A DNA stretch of 6,144 nt from Chloroflexota bacterium (GTDB taxonomy: Bacteria; Chloroflexota; Dehalococcoidia; GIF9; AB-539-J10): contig CP070793.1 in the NCBI GenBank assembly GCA_020346965.1, positions 785,907-792,050 on the forward strand, written 5' to 3'. This document shows positions 1 through 5,428 of the stretch, piece after piece; the stretch's first letter is position 1; the number at the start of each line of letters is the position of its first letter. The notes under the pieces are model-generated. The model had not been told where the DNA came from and did not search any database. It was given only the letters and a program-made list of their open reading frames with translations. Both the position numbers and the translations under genes were made by a program.

Positions 1-1396
1 GGGGATCTTTTGCGTCTAACCGTTTTAATATCTCTCTAGCTGCTATTATACCTGAGGCTGAAGCTTGCACTAAGCCCCGGCTGACACCAGCACCATCCCC
101 AGTAGCGAATACATTAGTGATCTCTGTCTCTAAGCTAGGGGTCAACTTCAACTGGTTGGAGTAGAATTTAACCTCTATCCCGTAGAGTAAAGTCTGTGGG
201 GAAGCGACACCGGGAACTAGCGTGTCCATAGCTTGCAGCATTTCTACTATATTCTTGAGGTAACGATATGGAAGGGCAAAGCTTAAATCTCCTGGAGTCG
301 CCGCTTTCAAACTTGGTTCGATGGGACTATCCTTGAGACGGGCTTGTGTAGAGCGGTGACCATCCATTAAGTCTACAAATCTCTGCACCAACACACCGCC
401 ACTAAGGATATTAGCTAGCCTCGCCAAATATTTACCATAGGCAATGGGTTCATGGAAAGGTTCTGTGAATGTGGTGCTCACCAAGATGGCAAAATTGGTA
501 TTCTCTGTTCGGGGTCGTCTATAACCGATTCCATTAACGGTAATAACGGGGTCGGAGCCACCTGTAGACTCTGTAATTACCTCGCCTCCGGGACACATGC
601 AGAATGTCCTAACCCGATCATTGAAACTTTCGGAATAAAATTCGAGTTTTGATTCATACAGTGCCGAAGTCAGCTTCTCCATGATTTTCATTGGGACATC
701 AATTCGACAACCTACATCTACGGGGTTAGAATTAAGGCTTAGGTTGAGTTTAACGGCTTCATTGCATAACCATTCTGCTCCTTCTCTCCCCGGTGCCAAT
801 ATTAAATAGCGACAGCTTAGAGTTTCACCATCACTGGTTTCAATAGCTTTAACCGCACCATCTTCAATTACAATATGGTTAATTGTTGTTCTTAACCTAA
901 TATCTACTTTCGGTGATAGATGATTCTGCATATCCTTCAACGTTTCGTGACACAGCTCTGTCCCCAAGTGGCGTAATTTAACAGGGATTAATGTGAGCCC
1001 AGCTAGGTTAGCTTCTCGCTCCAGTTCAGCTGTATTCCCACCTATTCCGTAGATTTTGGGCGGAGCGCCGAATCTAAGGTAGATAGAGTCAACATATTCC
1101 ATTAGTGCTTCAGCTTGGTCGAAACCGACCAGTTCTTTGAGCCGGCCGCCTACTTGGGTGGATAAAGTTAGTTTGCCATCACTGAAAGCACCTGCACCTC
1201 CAAAACCGCTTACTAGGTTGCAGGGGGAACAGAGGGCACAGCACCCTTTTTTGTCTTGGACAGGGCAAATGCGGGCATCGATTTCCCCTCCTTTATCTAG
1301 GAGCAAGATGTCGAGTCCAGCGTCACATAATTCCAAGCTAGCGAATATGCCCGCAGGGCCGGCACCAACAATGGCGACATCATAGATTTTGATCAT
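1..1396 (-). CDS. FAD-dependent dehydrogenase, COG2509-type, C-terminal end cut by window edge
   Basis: Reading leftward from ATG at 1396, the frame is open for 465 codons to the window edge. The N-terminus is a Rossmann dinucleotide fold (VAIVGAGPAG, residues 7-16) with an acidic residue after the second strand (LLLDK, 31-35). A cysteine cluster follows (C44, C52, C53, C56, C59), then GFGGAGAFSDGKL (64-76), a combination typical of COG2509 FAD-dependent dehydrogenases. Further marks are CMCPGG (266-271), a VNG segment near 290, and the C-terminal FAD-closing motif FATGDGAG (430-437). Only a few residues are probably missing, since such proteins usually run about 460-540 residues. No signal peptide or membrane segment is seen, so it is presumably cytoplasmic. 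The substrate of this family is not known to me; the cysteines could bind an Fe-S cluster, which is inference. The start lies 17 bp after the meaB stop with only a weak ribosome site, suggesting co-transcription with meaB. Confidence 0.88.
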   Translation of the reverse strand, partial: MIKIYDVAIVGAGPAGIFASLELCDAGLDILLLDKGGEIDARICPVQDKKGCCALCSPCNLVSGFGGAGAFSDGKLTLSTQVGGRLKELVGFDQAEALMEYVDSIYLRFGAPPKIYGIGGNTAELEREANLAGLTLIPVKLRHLGTELCHETLKDMQNHLSPKVDIRLRTTINHIVIEDGAVKAIETSDGETLSCRYLILAPGREGAEWLCNEAVKLNLSLNSNPVDVGCRIDVPMKIMEKLTSALYESKLEFYSESFNDRVRTFCMCPGGEVITESTGGSDPVITVNGIGYRRPRTENTNFAILVSTTFTEPFHEPIAYGKYLARLANILSGGVLVQRFVDLMDGHRSTQARLKDSPIEPSLKAATPGDLSFALPYRYLKNIVEMLQAMDTLVPGVASPQTLLYGIEVKFYSNQLKLTPSLETEITNVFATGDGAGVSRGLVQASASGIIAAREILKRLDAKDP

Positions 1397-1413
1397 TTGG
1401 ATTCACTGTAGGA

Positions 1414-2385
1414 TTATTGACGCAGCCAATCAGTCAGAAGTCTTCCGGATTTAAGGATTTCACCAGCTGCAGAGTAGGGGTCAATCTCTCCTCTTTCCAC
1501 CCTCTCAACGTAGGTACTCAGCTGCCCATCTTGCTCGATTAAGCTGAGCAGCTTACGAGTGAGTTTTCGTTCTAGAATTTTTATGAAATCTTGTTGACGC
1601 TGTAGTTGACGACGTTGCGAAAGTCGATTATCTTGACAGAGAGCTTGGCGGTGTAATTGAATCTGCTTATGGAGTTCCTCAATGCCAATGTTGTTAACTG
1701 CCTCTGTGGCTATAACAGGTATATTCCACCAACTTGTTTCGCGAAGCTGCAGCATAGCCTGTATGTCACGGACAAAGTTATCGGCACCAGGATGGTCGGC
1801 TTTATTGACCACAAAGATGTCAGCAATCTCAAACAGTCCTGCTTTCATTGTCTGGATAGCGTCCCCGGATTCCGGACATAGCACGACAAGCACAGTATCG
1901 GTCTTCTCCATAATATCTACCTCGCTTTGCCCTACTCCTACCGTTTCTATCAAGATAATGTTTTTACCGGCAGCGTCAAGCAACTTGATGACGGAGCTGG
2001 TAGCCTGTGGTAATCCGCCCATACTGCCACGAGTTGCCATACTACGAATGAAAACGCCATCGTCAAGATAATGTTGCTGCATTCTTATCCTATCGCCCAA
2101 TACTGCACCTCCTGTGAACGGGCTTGAGGGATCTACAGCGATTATTCCAACTCTTAGGCTCTGTTTACGAGTCAGAACTGTTAGTTTGTCCACTAGGCTG
2201 CTCTTTCCTACTCCAGGGGGACCGGTCACTCCTATGCAATGTGCCTTCCCTAAGTGTGGAGCGATGAGTTTCATTATTTCGGGCACTTCGTTGCTTTCGT
2301 TTTCCACCAAGCTGATAACGCGTGATAGGGAGGCGTTATCTCCCTGCAGTATCCGTTCCACCAATTTCGTAGTTCTAGGAGTCAT
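1414..2385 (-). CDS. meaB: MeaB/ArgK-family GTPase, methylmalonyl-CoA mutase chaperone
   Basis: This 323-residue protein is full length for MeaB, a G3E-class P-loop GTPase. In the known family it binds adenosylcobalamin-dependent acyl-CoA mutases (methylmalonyl-CoA or isobutyryl-CoA mutase), gates cofactor loading and protects the enzyme from inactivation. Visible motifs are the Walker A loop GPPGVGKSS (55-63), DPSSPFTGGAVLGDR (85-99, the Mg2+/switch I region), ETVGVGQSE (147-155, the switch region after the Walker B strand) and the guanine-specificity motif NKAD (194-197). The C-terminal helical arm that mediates dimerisation is present to residue 323. An in-frame TGA two codons upstream makes ATG 2385 the first possible start. 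No clear Shine-Dalgarno site precedes it, but a promoter lies close upstream. No mutase subunit lies in this window, although meaB is often next to one, so the partner must be encoded elsewhere. The protein is soluble and cytoplasmic. Confidence 0.95.
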   Translation of the reverse strand: MTPRTTKLVERILQGDNASLSRVISLVENESNEVPEIMKLIAPHLGKAHCIGVTGPPGVGKSSLVDKLTVLTRKQSLRVGIIAVDPSSPFTGGAVLGDRIRMQQHYLDDGVFIRSMATRGSMGGLPQATSSVIKLLDAAGKNIILIETVGVGQSEVDIMEKTDTVLVVLCPESGDAIQTMKAGLFEIADIFVVNKADHPGADNFVRDIQAMLQLRETSWWNIPVIATEAVNNIGIEELHKQIQLHRQALCQDNRLSQRRQLQRQQDFIKILERKLTRKLLSLIEQDGQLSTYVERVERGEIDPYSAAGEILKSGRLLTDWLRQ

Positions 2386-2403
2386 GCATCACAGGGCGAG
2401 ATT

Positions 2404-2432
2404 ATTTTATAGCTTTCCAAATTGGCGGTCAA
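2404..2432 (-). promoter_or_regulatory. Putative sigma70 promoter for meaB
   Basis: Read on the minus strand, TTGACC (2432-2427) and TAAAAT (2409-2404) are separated by exactly 17 bp. Each box matches the sigma70 consensus at five of six positions. Transcription would start near 2397, leaving an untranslated leader of only about 12 nt before the meaB ATG at 2385, with no Shine-Dalgarno site in it. This would make meaB and the FAD dehydrogenase gene a transcription unit separate from the genes upstream. The call rests on box matches only. Confidence 0.5.
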
Positions 2433-2477
2433 ACAAGTTCACTGAGGTTGTGAGAAGGCTACAAACTCAATTTAGTT

Positions 2478-2506
2478 GTGTACCCACAGGGTCTATGGGC
2501 AGACAC
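2478..2506. repeat. Imperfect inverted repeat between the SagB-like gene and meaB
   Basis: GTGT (2478-2481) pairs with ACAC (2503-2506), and CCCA (2483-2486) pairs with TGGG (2496-2499), with a 1 nt versus 3 nt internal mismatch and a 9 nt loop. It lies 34 bp past the stop of the SagB-like gene and about 45 bp upstream of the meaB promoter. No T-tract follows on the minus strand, so it is not a standard intrinsic terminator. It may slow transcription, be a protein-binding site, or be chance. The rest of the 154 bp gap (2386-2539) shows nothing else beyond the promoter. Confidence 0.3.
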
Positions 2507-2539
2507 TAATAAAAGTAGCTGTTGCTTTGCTTCTTTCTT

Positions 2540-3178
2540 TTACACCGCTTTGCCTACCGGCATTATGTATAAAGGCTTGATCTGTTCCTCTGTTGCAAGG
2601 ACTTTCATTACCTGTTCGTCATCAAACGCTCCCACTTCTACCGTAGATAGTTCCAGAGCCACAGCTTGAAGGTGTATATTCTCACCTACATGTCCCACTT
2701 CCATGTGAACATATCTTTCTCCGCGTTTGCCATATCTACAAGAGGTCCTGTCATAAAGGGCACAGATTACAATATCCACTGGGGCTTTCATAATAAATCC
2801 CTCATCCAGAGCTGCCCTTGCTAAATCTGATCTTAGATCGCCTGATGTGTGTAAGCTCAATGAATGGGAATTCGGTTCATAGTGATAAATGCCAGCCTGG
2901 AATTCTTCGGAAACTTCCGCTGCTTCACCGGCAATGATACATTGATCGCCAACGAAGACAAAAATCTCCAGGGGATAAGTAGCTCCAGCACTAGGAGCTG
3001 CCCTGAACTCTCCAGTTCCGGTTATACCTTGGGCTGACCACAGAATTTGACTCAATTGAGATAAGAGCAATGGTTCCGTACGGTATCTACGTACTGCTCT
3101 GCGCCTTAGTATAGTTTCTTCTAATGAAACATTGCCCTTTGATCGATGGACCGGGAGCTTAATGATGATTTGCTTCAT
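2540..3178 (-). CDS. Stand-alone SagB/ThcOx-type nitroreductase-fold flavoprotein
   Basis: The 212-residue protein belongs to the FMN-dependent nitroreductase fold, SagB/ThcOx subgroup. Evidence is the N-terminal IIIKLPV leader (4-10), the FMN-phosphate arginine patch RRRAVRRY (25-32), APSAGATYPLE (61-71), the segment APVDIVICALYDRTSCRYG (132-150), ERYVHMEVGHVGENIHLQA (154-172) and the closing GAFDDEQV (183-190) and LYIMPVGK (203-210) segments. In peptide-modification clusters, relatives oxidise thiazolines or oxazolines using FMN. Many stand-alone copies occur elsewhere with unknown substrates. Here there is no YcaO cyclodehydratase or precursor peptide nearby, so a peptide-modifying role is not supported. 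No signal peptide is seen and the protein is probably a cytoplasmic homodimer. The ATG at 3178 is set by a GAGGA ribosome site 7 nt upstream. It lies 38 bp after rtcB and is probably in the same transcript. Length is normal for the stand-alone form. Confidence 0.85.
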   Translation of the reverse strand: MKQIIIKLPVHRSKGNVSLEETILRRRAVRRYRTEPLLLSQLSQILWSAQGITGTGEFRAAPSAGATYPLEIFVFVGDQCIIAGEAAEVSEEFQAGIYHYEPNSHSLSLHTSGDLRSDLARAALDEGFIMKAPVDIVICALYDRTSCRYGKRGERYVHMEVGHVGENIHLQAVALELSTVEVGAFDDEQVMKVLATEEQIKPLYIMPVGKAV

Positions 3179-3185
3179 AACTAAT

Positions 3186-3190
3186 TCCTC
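3186..3190 (-). promoter_or_regulatory. Ribosome binding site of the SagB-like gene
   Basis: GAGGA on the minus strand lies 7 nt before the ATG at 3178. It supports independent translation initiation of the flavoprotein within the 38 bp gap after rtcB, where no promoter is obvious. Confidence 0.65.
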
Positions 3191-3216
3191 ACTACCTTGG
3201 GAACGATTGAAGGTAT

Positions 3217-4674
3217 TTAACCCTTGATTACACCCATAGGTATAGTCATAGCTACTTTTCTGGAAATACCAGCGTGGTGGACCACATCTATAACGTCAGT
3301 GACATCTTTATAAGCTTGAGATGCCTCCTCAGCGAGCGAAGGGAGGCTGCCCGCTTTGACAGTAATGCCTCTGCTCTCCAATTCTTGAAGTACATCTTGA
3401 CCCTTCATACTTCGCTTGGCAGCGCCACGACTTAGTATCCTTCCGGCACCGTGACAAGTGGAGCCGAAAGTCTCAGCCACAGCCTTTTCAGTGCCCACAG
3501 CAATAAAAGAGCAACGTCCCATGTCACCGGGCACGAGAACAGGTTGCCCTATCTCTTTGTAGCATGTGGGAGTATCCTTATGGCCTGCCGGAAAAGCTCT
3601 AGTAGCCCCTTTGCGGTGAACACAAACCTTGAGCTTATGTTCGTCTATAATATGTTCTTCTATTTTGGCTATATTATGAGCAACATCATAAATCTGCTTC
3701 ATTCCAAGTGCCTCAGTACTTTTGCCAAAAACCTTGGAGAAGCTTTCTCTAGTCCAGTGGGCAATGCACTGCCGATTAGCCCACGCATAGTTAGCAGCGC
3801 ACGCCATGGCAGCCAAATAGTCTTGGCCTTCCGGAGATCTTAGGGGAGCGCAGGCGAGTTGCCTATCGGGGAGATTTATTCCATATTTCGATACTGCCCC
3901 CCCCATAACCCGCAGATGGTCAGTACATACTTGGTGCCCAAAGCCGCGAGAGCCGGTATGAATCAAAACTAGTATCTGCCCAACCTCATCGATGCCCATA
4001 ATACTAGCTATGTGAGAGTCAAATATCTCCTTCACTACTTGAACCTCGAGAAAATGATTTCCAGAGCCTAATGTACCTGCTTGGGGCAAGCCTCGCTTTA
4101 CTGCCTTTTCGCTTATCTTACTGGGATTGGCACCACTTATACACCCACCGTCTTCCGTAACGTTCAAATCCTCCTCAGAACCCAGACCACGCTTCACGGC
4201 CCACCGAGCTCCCTCAACCATTAACTGGTTCATTTCTTTTTGGCTTACCTTGATTTTTCCTTCGGAGCCAAGACCTGAAGGTACATTGCGATATAATGCA
4301 TTAATGAGTTCATTAATCCTTGGTCGCACTTGAGCTTCGCTGAGATTAGTACGTAGCAACCTCACACCGCAATTGATATCGTAACCTACCCCTCCCGGAG
4401 AAATTACACCATTCTTAACATCCATTGCCGCCACTCCGCCTATAGGGAAGCCATAGCCCCAATGGATATCTGGCATGGCAAAGGAGTGACCTACTATGCC
4501 TGGGAGAAAGGCAACATTAGCAACTTGCTCTGGCGTTTGCTCTTCGCATATTGATTCCAGCATTTCCCTGCTGGCATAGATCAAACCAGGAACCCTCATG
4601 CCAGGTTTATAATTCTGGGGGATTTCCCAGCGGTAATTGTCTATCTTGGTAAGCTGCCCTTGCCATAGTGCCAT
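3217..4674 (-). CDS. rtcB: RNA-splicing ligase RtcB (tRNA-splicing / RNA repair ligase)
   Basis: RtcB joins RNA ends bearing 2',3'-cyclic phosphate or 3'-phosphate to 5'-OH ends, using GTP and Mn2+. It acts in tRNA splicing in archaea and animals and in RNA repair in bacteria. At 485 residues it is the long, archaeal-like length rather than the roughly 400-residue E. coli type. The expected metal ligands are present: D99 and C102 in GYDINCGVR, H207 in GSGNHFLE, H239 in HTGSRGFGH, and H333 in DVAHN. The histidine that carries GMP is H408 in CHGAGR. The conserved MPDIHWGYGFPIGG (68-80), VHRKGATRAF (352-361) and C-terminal HHAGISRKV segments are intact, so the enzyme should be active. ATG 4674 has an AGGAG site 8 nt upstream that overlaps the archease stop, and only 11 bp separate the genes. 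The upstream neighbour archease is its known activator. An eight-G run codes for part of M257-A260. Confidence 0.97.
   Translation of the reverse strand: MALWQGQLTKIDNYRWEIPQNYKPGMRVPGLIYASREMLESICEEQTPEQVANVAFLPGIVGHSFAMPDIHWGYGFPIGGVAAMDVKNGVISPGGVGYDINCGVRLLRTNLSEAQVRPRINELINALYRNVPSGLGSEGKIKVSQKEMNQLMVEGARWAVKRGLGSEEDLNVTEDGGCISGANPSKISEKAVKRGLPQAGTLGSGNHFLEVQVVKEIFDSHIASIMGIDEVGQILVLIHTGSRGFGHQVCTDHLRVMGGAVSKYGINLPDRQLACAPLRSPEGQDYLAAMACAANYAWANRQCIAHWTRESFSKVFGKSTEALGMKQIYDVAHNIAKIEEHIIDEHKLKVCVHRKGATRAFPAGHKDTPTCYKEIGQPVLVPGDMGRCSFIAVGTEKAVAETFGSTCHGAGRILSRGAAKRSMKGQDVLQELESRGITVKAGSLPSLAEEASQAYKDVTDVIDVVHHAGISRKVAMTIPMGVIKG
3897..3904. repeat. Eight-base C/G homopolymer inside rtcB
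   Basis: Eight consecutive C on the plus strand (G on the coding strand) span the end of the M257 codon, G258, G259 and the start of A260 in RtcB. The frame is intact across the run in this copy. Such runs are prone to polymerase slippage and to sequencing error; glycine-glycine coding alone explains six of the eight bases. Confidence 0.9.
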
Positions 4675-4682
4675 TTCAGTAG

Positions 4683-4688
4683 CTCCTA
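4683..4688 (-). promoter_or_regulatory. rtcB ribosome binding site overlapping the archease stop codon
   Basis: TAGGAG on the minus strand contains the archease TAG stop and the AGGAG Shine-Dalgarno core, 8 nt before the rtcB ATG. Ribosomes finishing archease would stop directly over the rtcB initiation region, which suggests translational coupling of activator and ligase. Confidence 0.75.
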
Positions 4689-5105
4689 AATATCTAGAAT
4701 TACCCGTACCTTGAAACCATCATCATTTTTGTCTAGTTTCAGCATATAATACGTGGCTGCTTTTACTCCAACCTTTATCGTGTGTTTCACTGTGTCAAAA
4801 TGTTCCCCATAGCAGGTAGCCTTAAGCCTATTGTTAGTCAAACTTCTAATATCGAACCGGTTAAACAGAATATGTTTGACATCAAATAGGTAAATGAGTT
4901 CATTTAGCCACTCAATGATCAGAGTATCGATATTCTCGCTTCTCACATCCAAATCGAGGTGAAATTTACGTTCAATGCTTTCAGGTTCAGTAATCAAACT
5001 GAATAAGGCTAGAGCAGCGTTGGAAAAGAGTTCCTCGATGTCTGCCCCGTACGCCATTATGCCTATATCAGCAGTATGGTCAATGACTTCAAAACCCTTG
5101 TTCAT
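4686..5105 (-). CDS. Archease, RtcB activator (start corrected to the second methionine)
   Basis: Archease stimulates RtcB guanylation and multiple turnover and lets it use other nucleotide cofactors. The 139-residue product shows the family pattern: FEVIDHTADIGIMAYG (5-20), DIEELFSNAALALFSLIT (22-39), IIEWLNELIYLFD (63-75), a KAATYY segment (115-120) and the C-terminal VRVILDI ending in D138-I139, where characterised archeases use the terminal Asp in metal binding. I chose ATG 5105 over the in-frame ATG at 5147. Family members start a few residues before the HTAD motif, the 14 extra residues resemble nothing in the family, and a TATAAT box lies inside that extension. No good Shine-Dalgarno site is seen for either start. 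From memory of the family, two usually conserved positions differ: an Asp before the WLNEL helix is N58, and the His of KAVTYH is Y120. It is the first gene of the leftward cluster. Confidence 0.92.
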   Translation of the reverse strand: MNKGFEVIDHTADIGIMAYGADIEELFSNAALALFSLITEPESIERKFHLDLDVRSENIDTLIIEWLNELIYLFDVKHILFNRFDIRSLTNNRLKATCYGEHFDTVKHTIKVGVKAATYYMLKLDKNDDGFKVRVILDI

Positions 5106-5117
5106 TCCACTCAATTC

Positions 5118-5146
5118 ATTATACAGAAACAGCAACCACATCTCCA
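5118..5146 (-). promoter_or_regulatory. Putative sigma70 promoter for archease-rtcB
   Basis: On the minus strand a perfect TATAAT (5123-5118) lies 17 bp after TGGAGA (5146-5141), a four-of-six match to TTGACA. Transcription would start near 5111, only about 6 nt before ATG 5105, giving an almost leaderless message. The site falls within the 14-codon upstream extension of the archease frame and so argues for the shorter protein. Confidence 0.45.
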
Positions 5147-5299
5147 TTTGCGAATGTTCTTTTTGTACTTCCTTTGAGTTACTGGTACAATCAATACTGA
5201 AGGCACAAAACGACAGCTTCCCCGCGGATGGCTTAATATAGTAAATAGGCGATTGCTTTGTAGTATTGGGATGGAGATGAGCAGATAGATGTGCCAGAT

Positions 5300-5328
5300 T
5301 TGACTTTTCGGGTGGGAGATTATATGTT
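5300..5328 (+). promoter_or_regulatory. Possible promoter for ribD
   Basis: TTGACT (5300-5305, five of six matches) is followed after 17 bp by TATGTT (5323-5328, four of six). Transcription would begin near 5335 and give a leader of about 93 nt before ribD. This reading conflicts with translation from the ATG at 5324, which overlaps the -10 box. The -10 match is modest. Confidence 0.35.
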
Positions 5329-5428
5329 TGGGGTTATTCGCGGGACAGATACTGAAGGCGGGACGAGCCTAGAGCTAGCAATCTATTATCCCTTTAAAGG
5401 AAGTATATCCAGAGAAGGTAGATGGTAA
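5324..5428 (+). CDS. Possible 34-residue small protein or leader peptide before ribD
   Basis: The frame starts at ATG 5324, with a GGGAG site 5 nt upstream, and ends at TAA 5426-5428, whose last A is the first base of the ribD ATG (TAATG overlap). The product begins MFGVIRGTDTEGG and ends SISREGRW. It has no membrane segment, signal peptide or motif I recognise. The frame is open back to a TAG near 5260 and could also start at GTG 5291 (45 residues). The ribosome site and stop-start overlap favour a real, coupled frame. The overlapping promoter candidate and the fact that the opposite strand is also open here argue for chance. Function unknown. Confidence 0.25.
   Translation: MFGVIRGTDTEGGTSLELAIYYPFKGSISREGRW

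Larger units (their letters stand above)
5106..5427. other. Divergent intergenic region between archease and ribD
   Basis: These 322 bp separate the leftward archease-rtcB cluster from rightward ribD and must hold the control sites of both. Candidate promoters lie at each end, and a possible 34-codon frame occupies the last third. A perfect 10 bp palindrome, CCTTTAAAGG, sits at 5391-5400, and a near-palindromic CTAGAGCTAG at 5369-5378. The conserved start and core elements of an FMN riboswitch (RFN element), often found before riboflavin genes, are not recognisable. No tRNA, terminator or mobile-element remnant is seen. The middle part (about 5150-5290) shows nothing I can assign. Confidence 0.6.

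Noticed and set aside
452..1385. Plus-strand open frames over the FAD dehydrogenase
   Set aside because: The minus strand carries an uninterrupted 465-codon frame with clear flavoprotein motifs; the plus-strand frames are shadows.
1950..2075. A 13 bp direct repeat (TCAAGATAATGTT at 1950 and 2063)
   Set aside because: Both copies lie inside meaB in different reading frames and encode unrelated residues; chance is the simplest explanation.
2478..2506. An intrinsic terminator after the SagB-like gene
   Set aside because: The stem is short and interrupted, and no run of T follows on the minus strand.
1657..2509. Several plus-strand open frames over meaB and the gap beside it
   Set aside because: They overlap a clearly real gene on the other strand, show no family motif, and have compositions expected of antisense shadows.
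2540..5105. A thiazole/oxazole-modified peptide biosynthesis cluster, suggested by the SagB-like gene
   Set aside because: No YcaO cyclodehydratase, E1-like partner, transporter or precursor peptide is present; the neighbours are RNA repair genes.
5148..5385. The minus-strand frame of archease stays open about 240 bp further upstream
   Set aside because: No ATG, GTG or TTG start occurs in it, the translation looks like nothing in the family, and archease is already complete without it.
5106..5427. An FMN riboswitch before ribD
   Set aside because: The conserved RFN segments could not be recognised on the plus strand, and the predicted leader of about 93 nt is shorter than such an element plus its expression platform.
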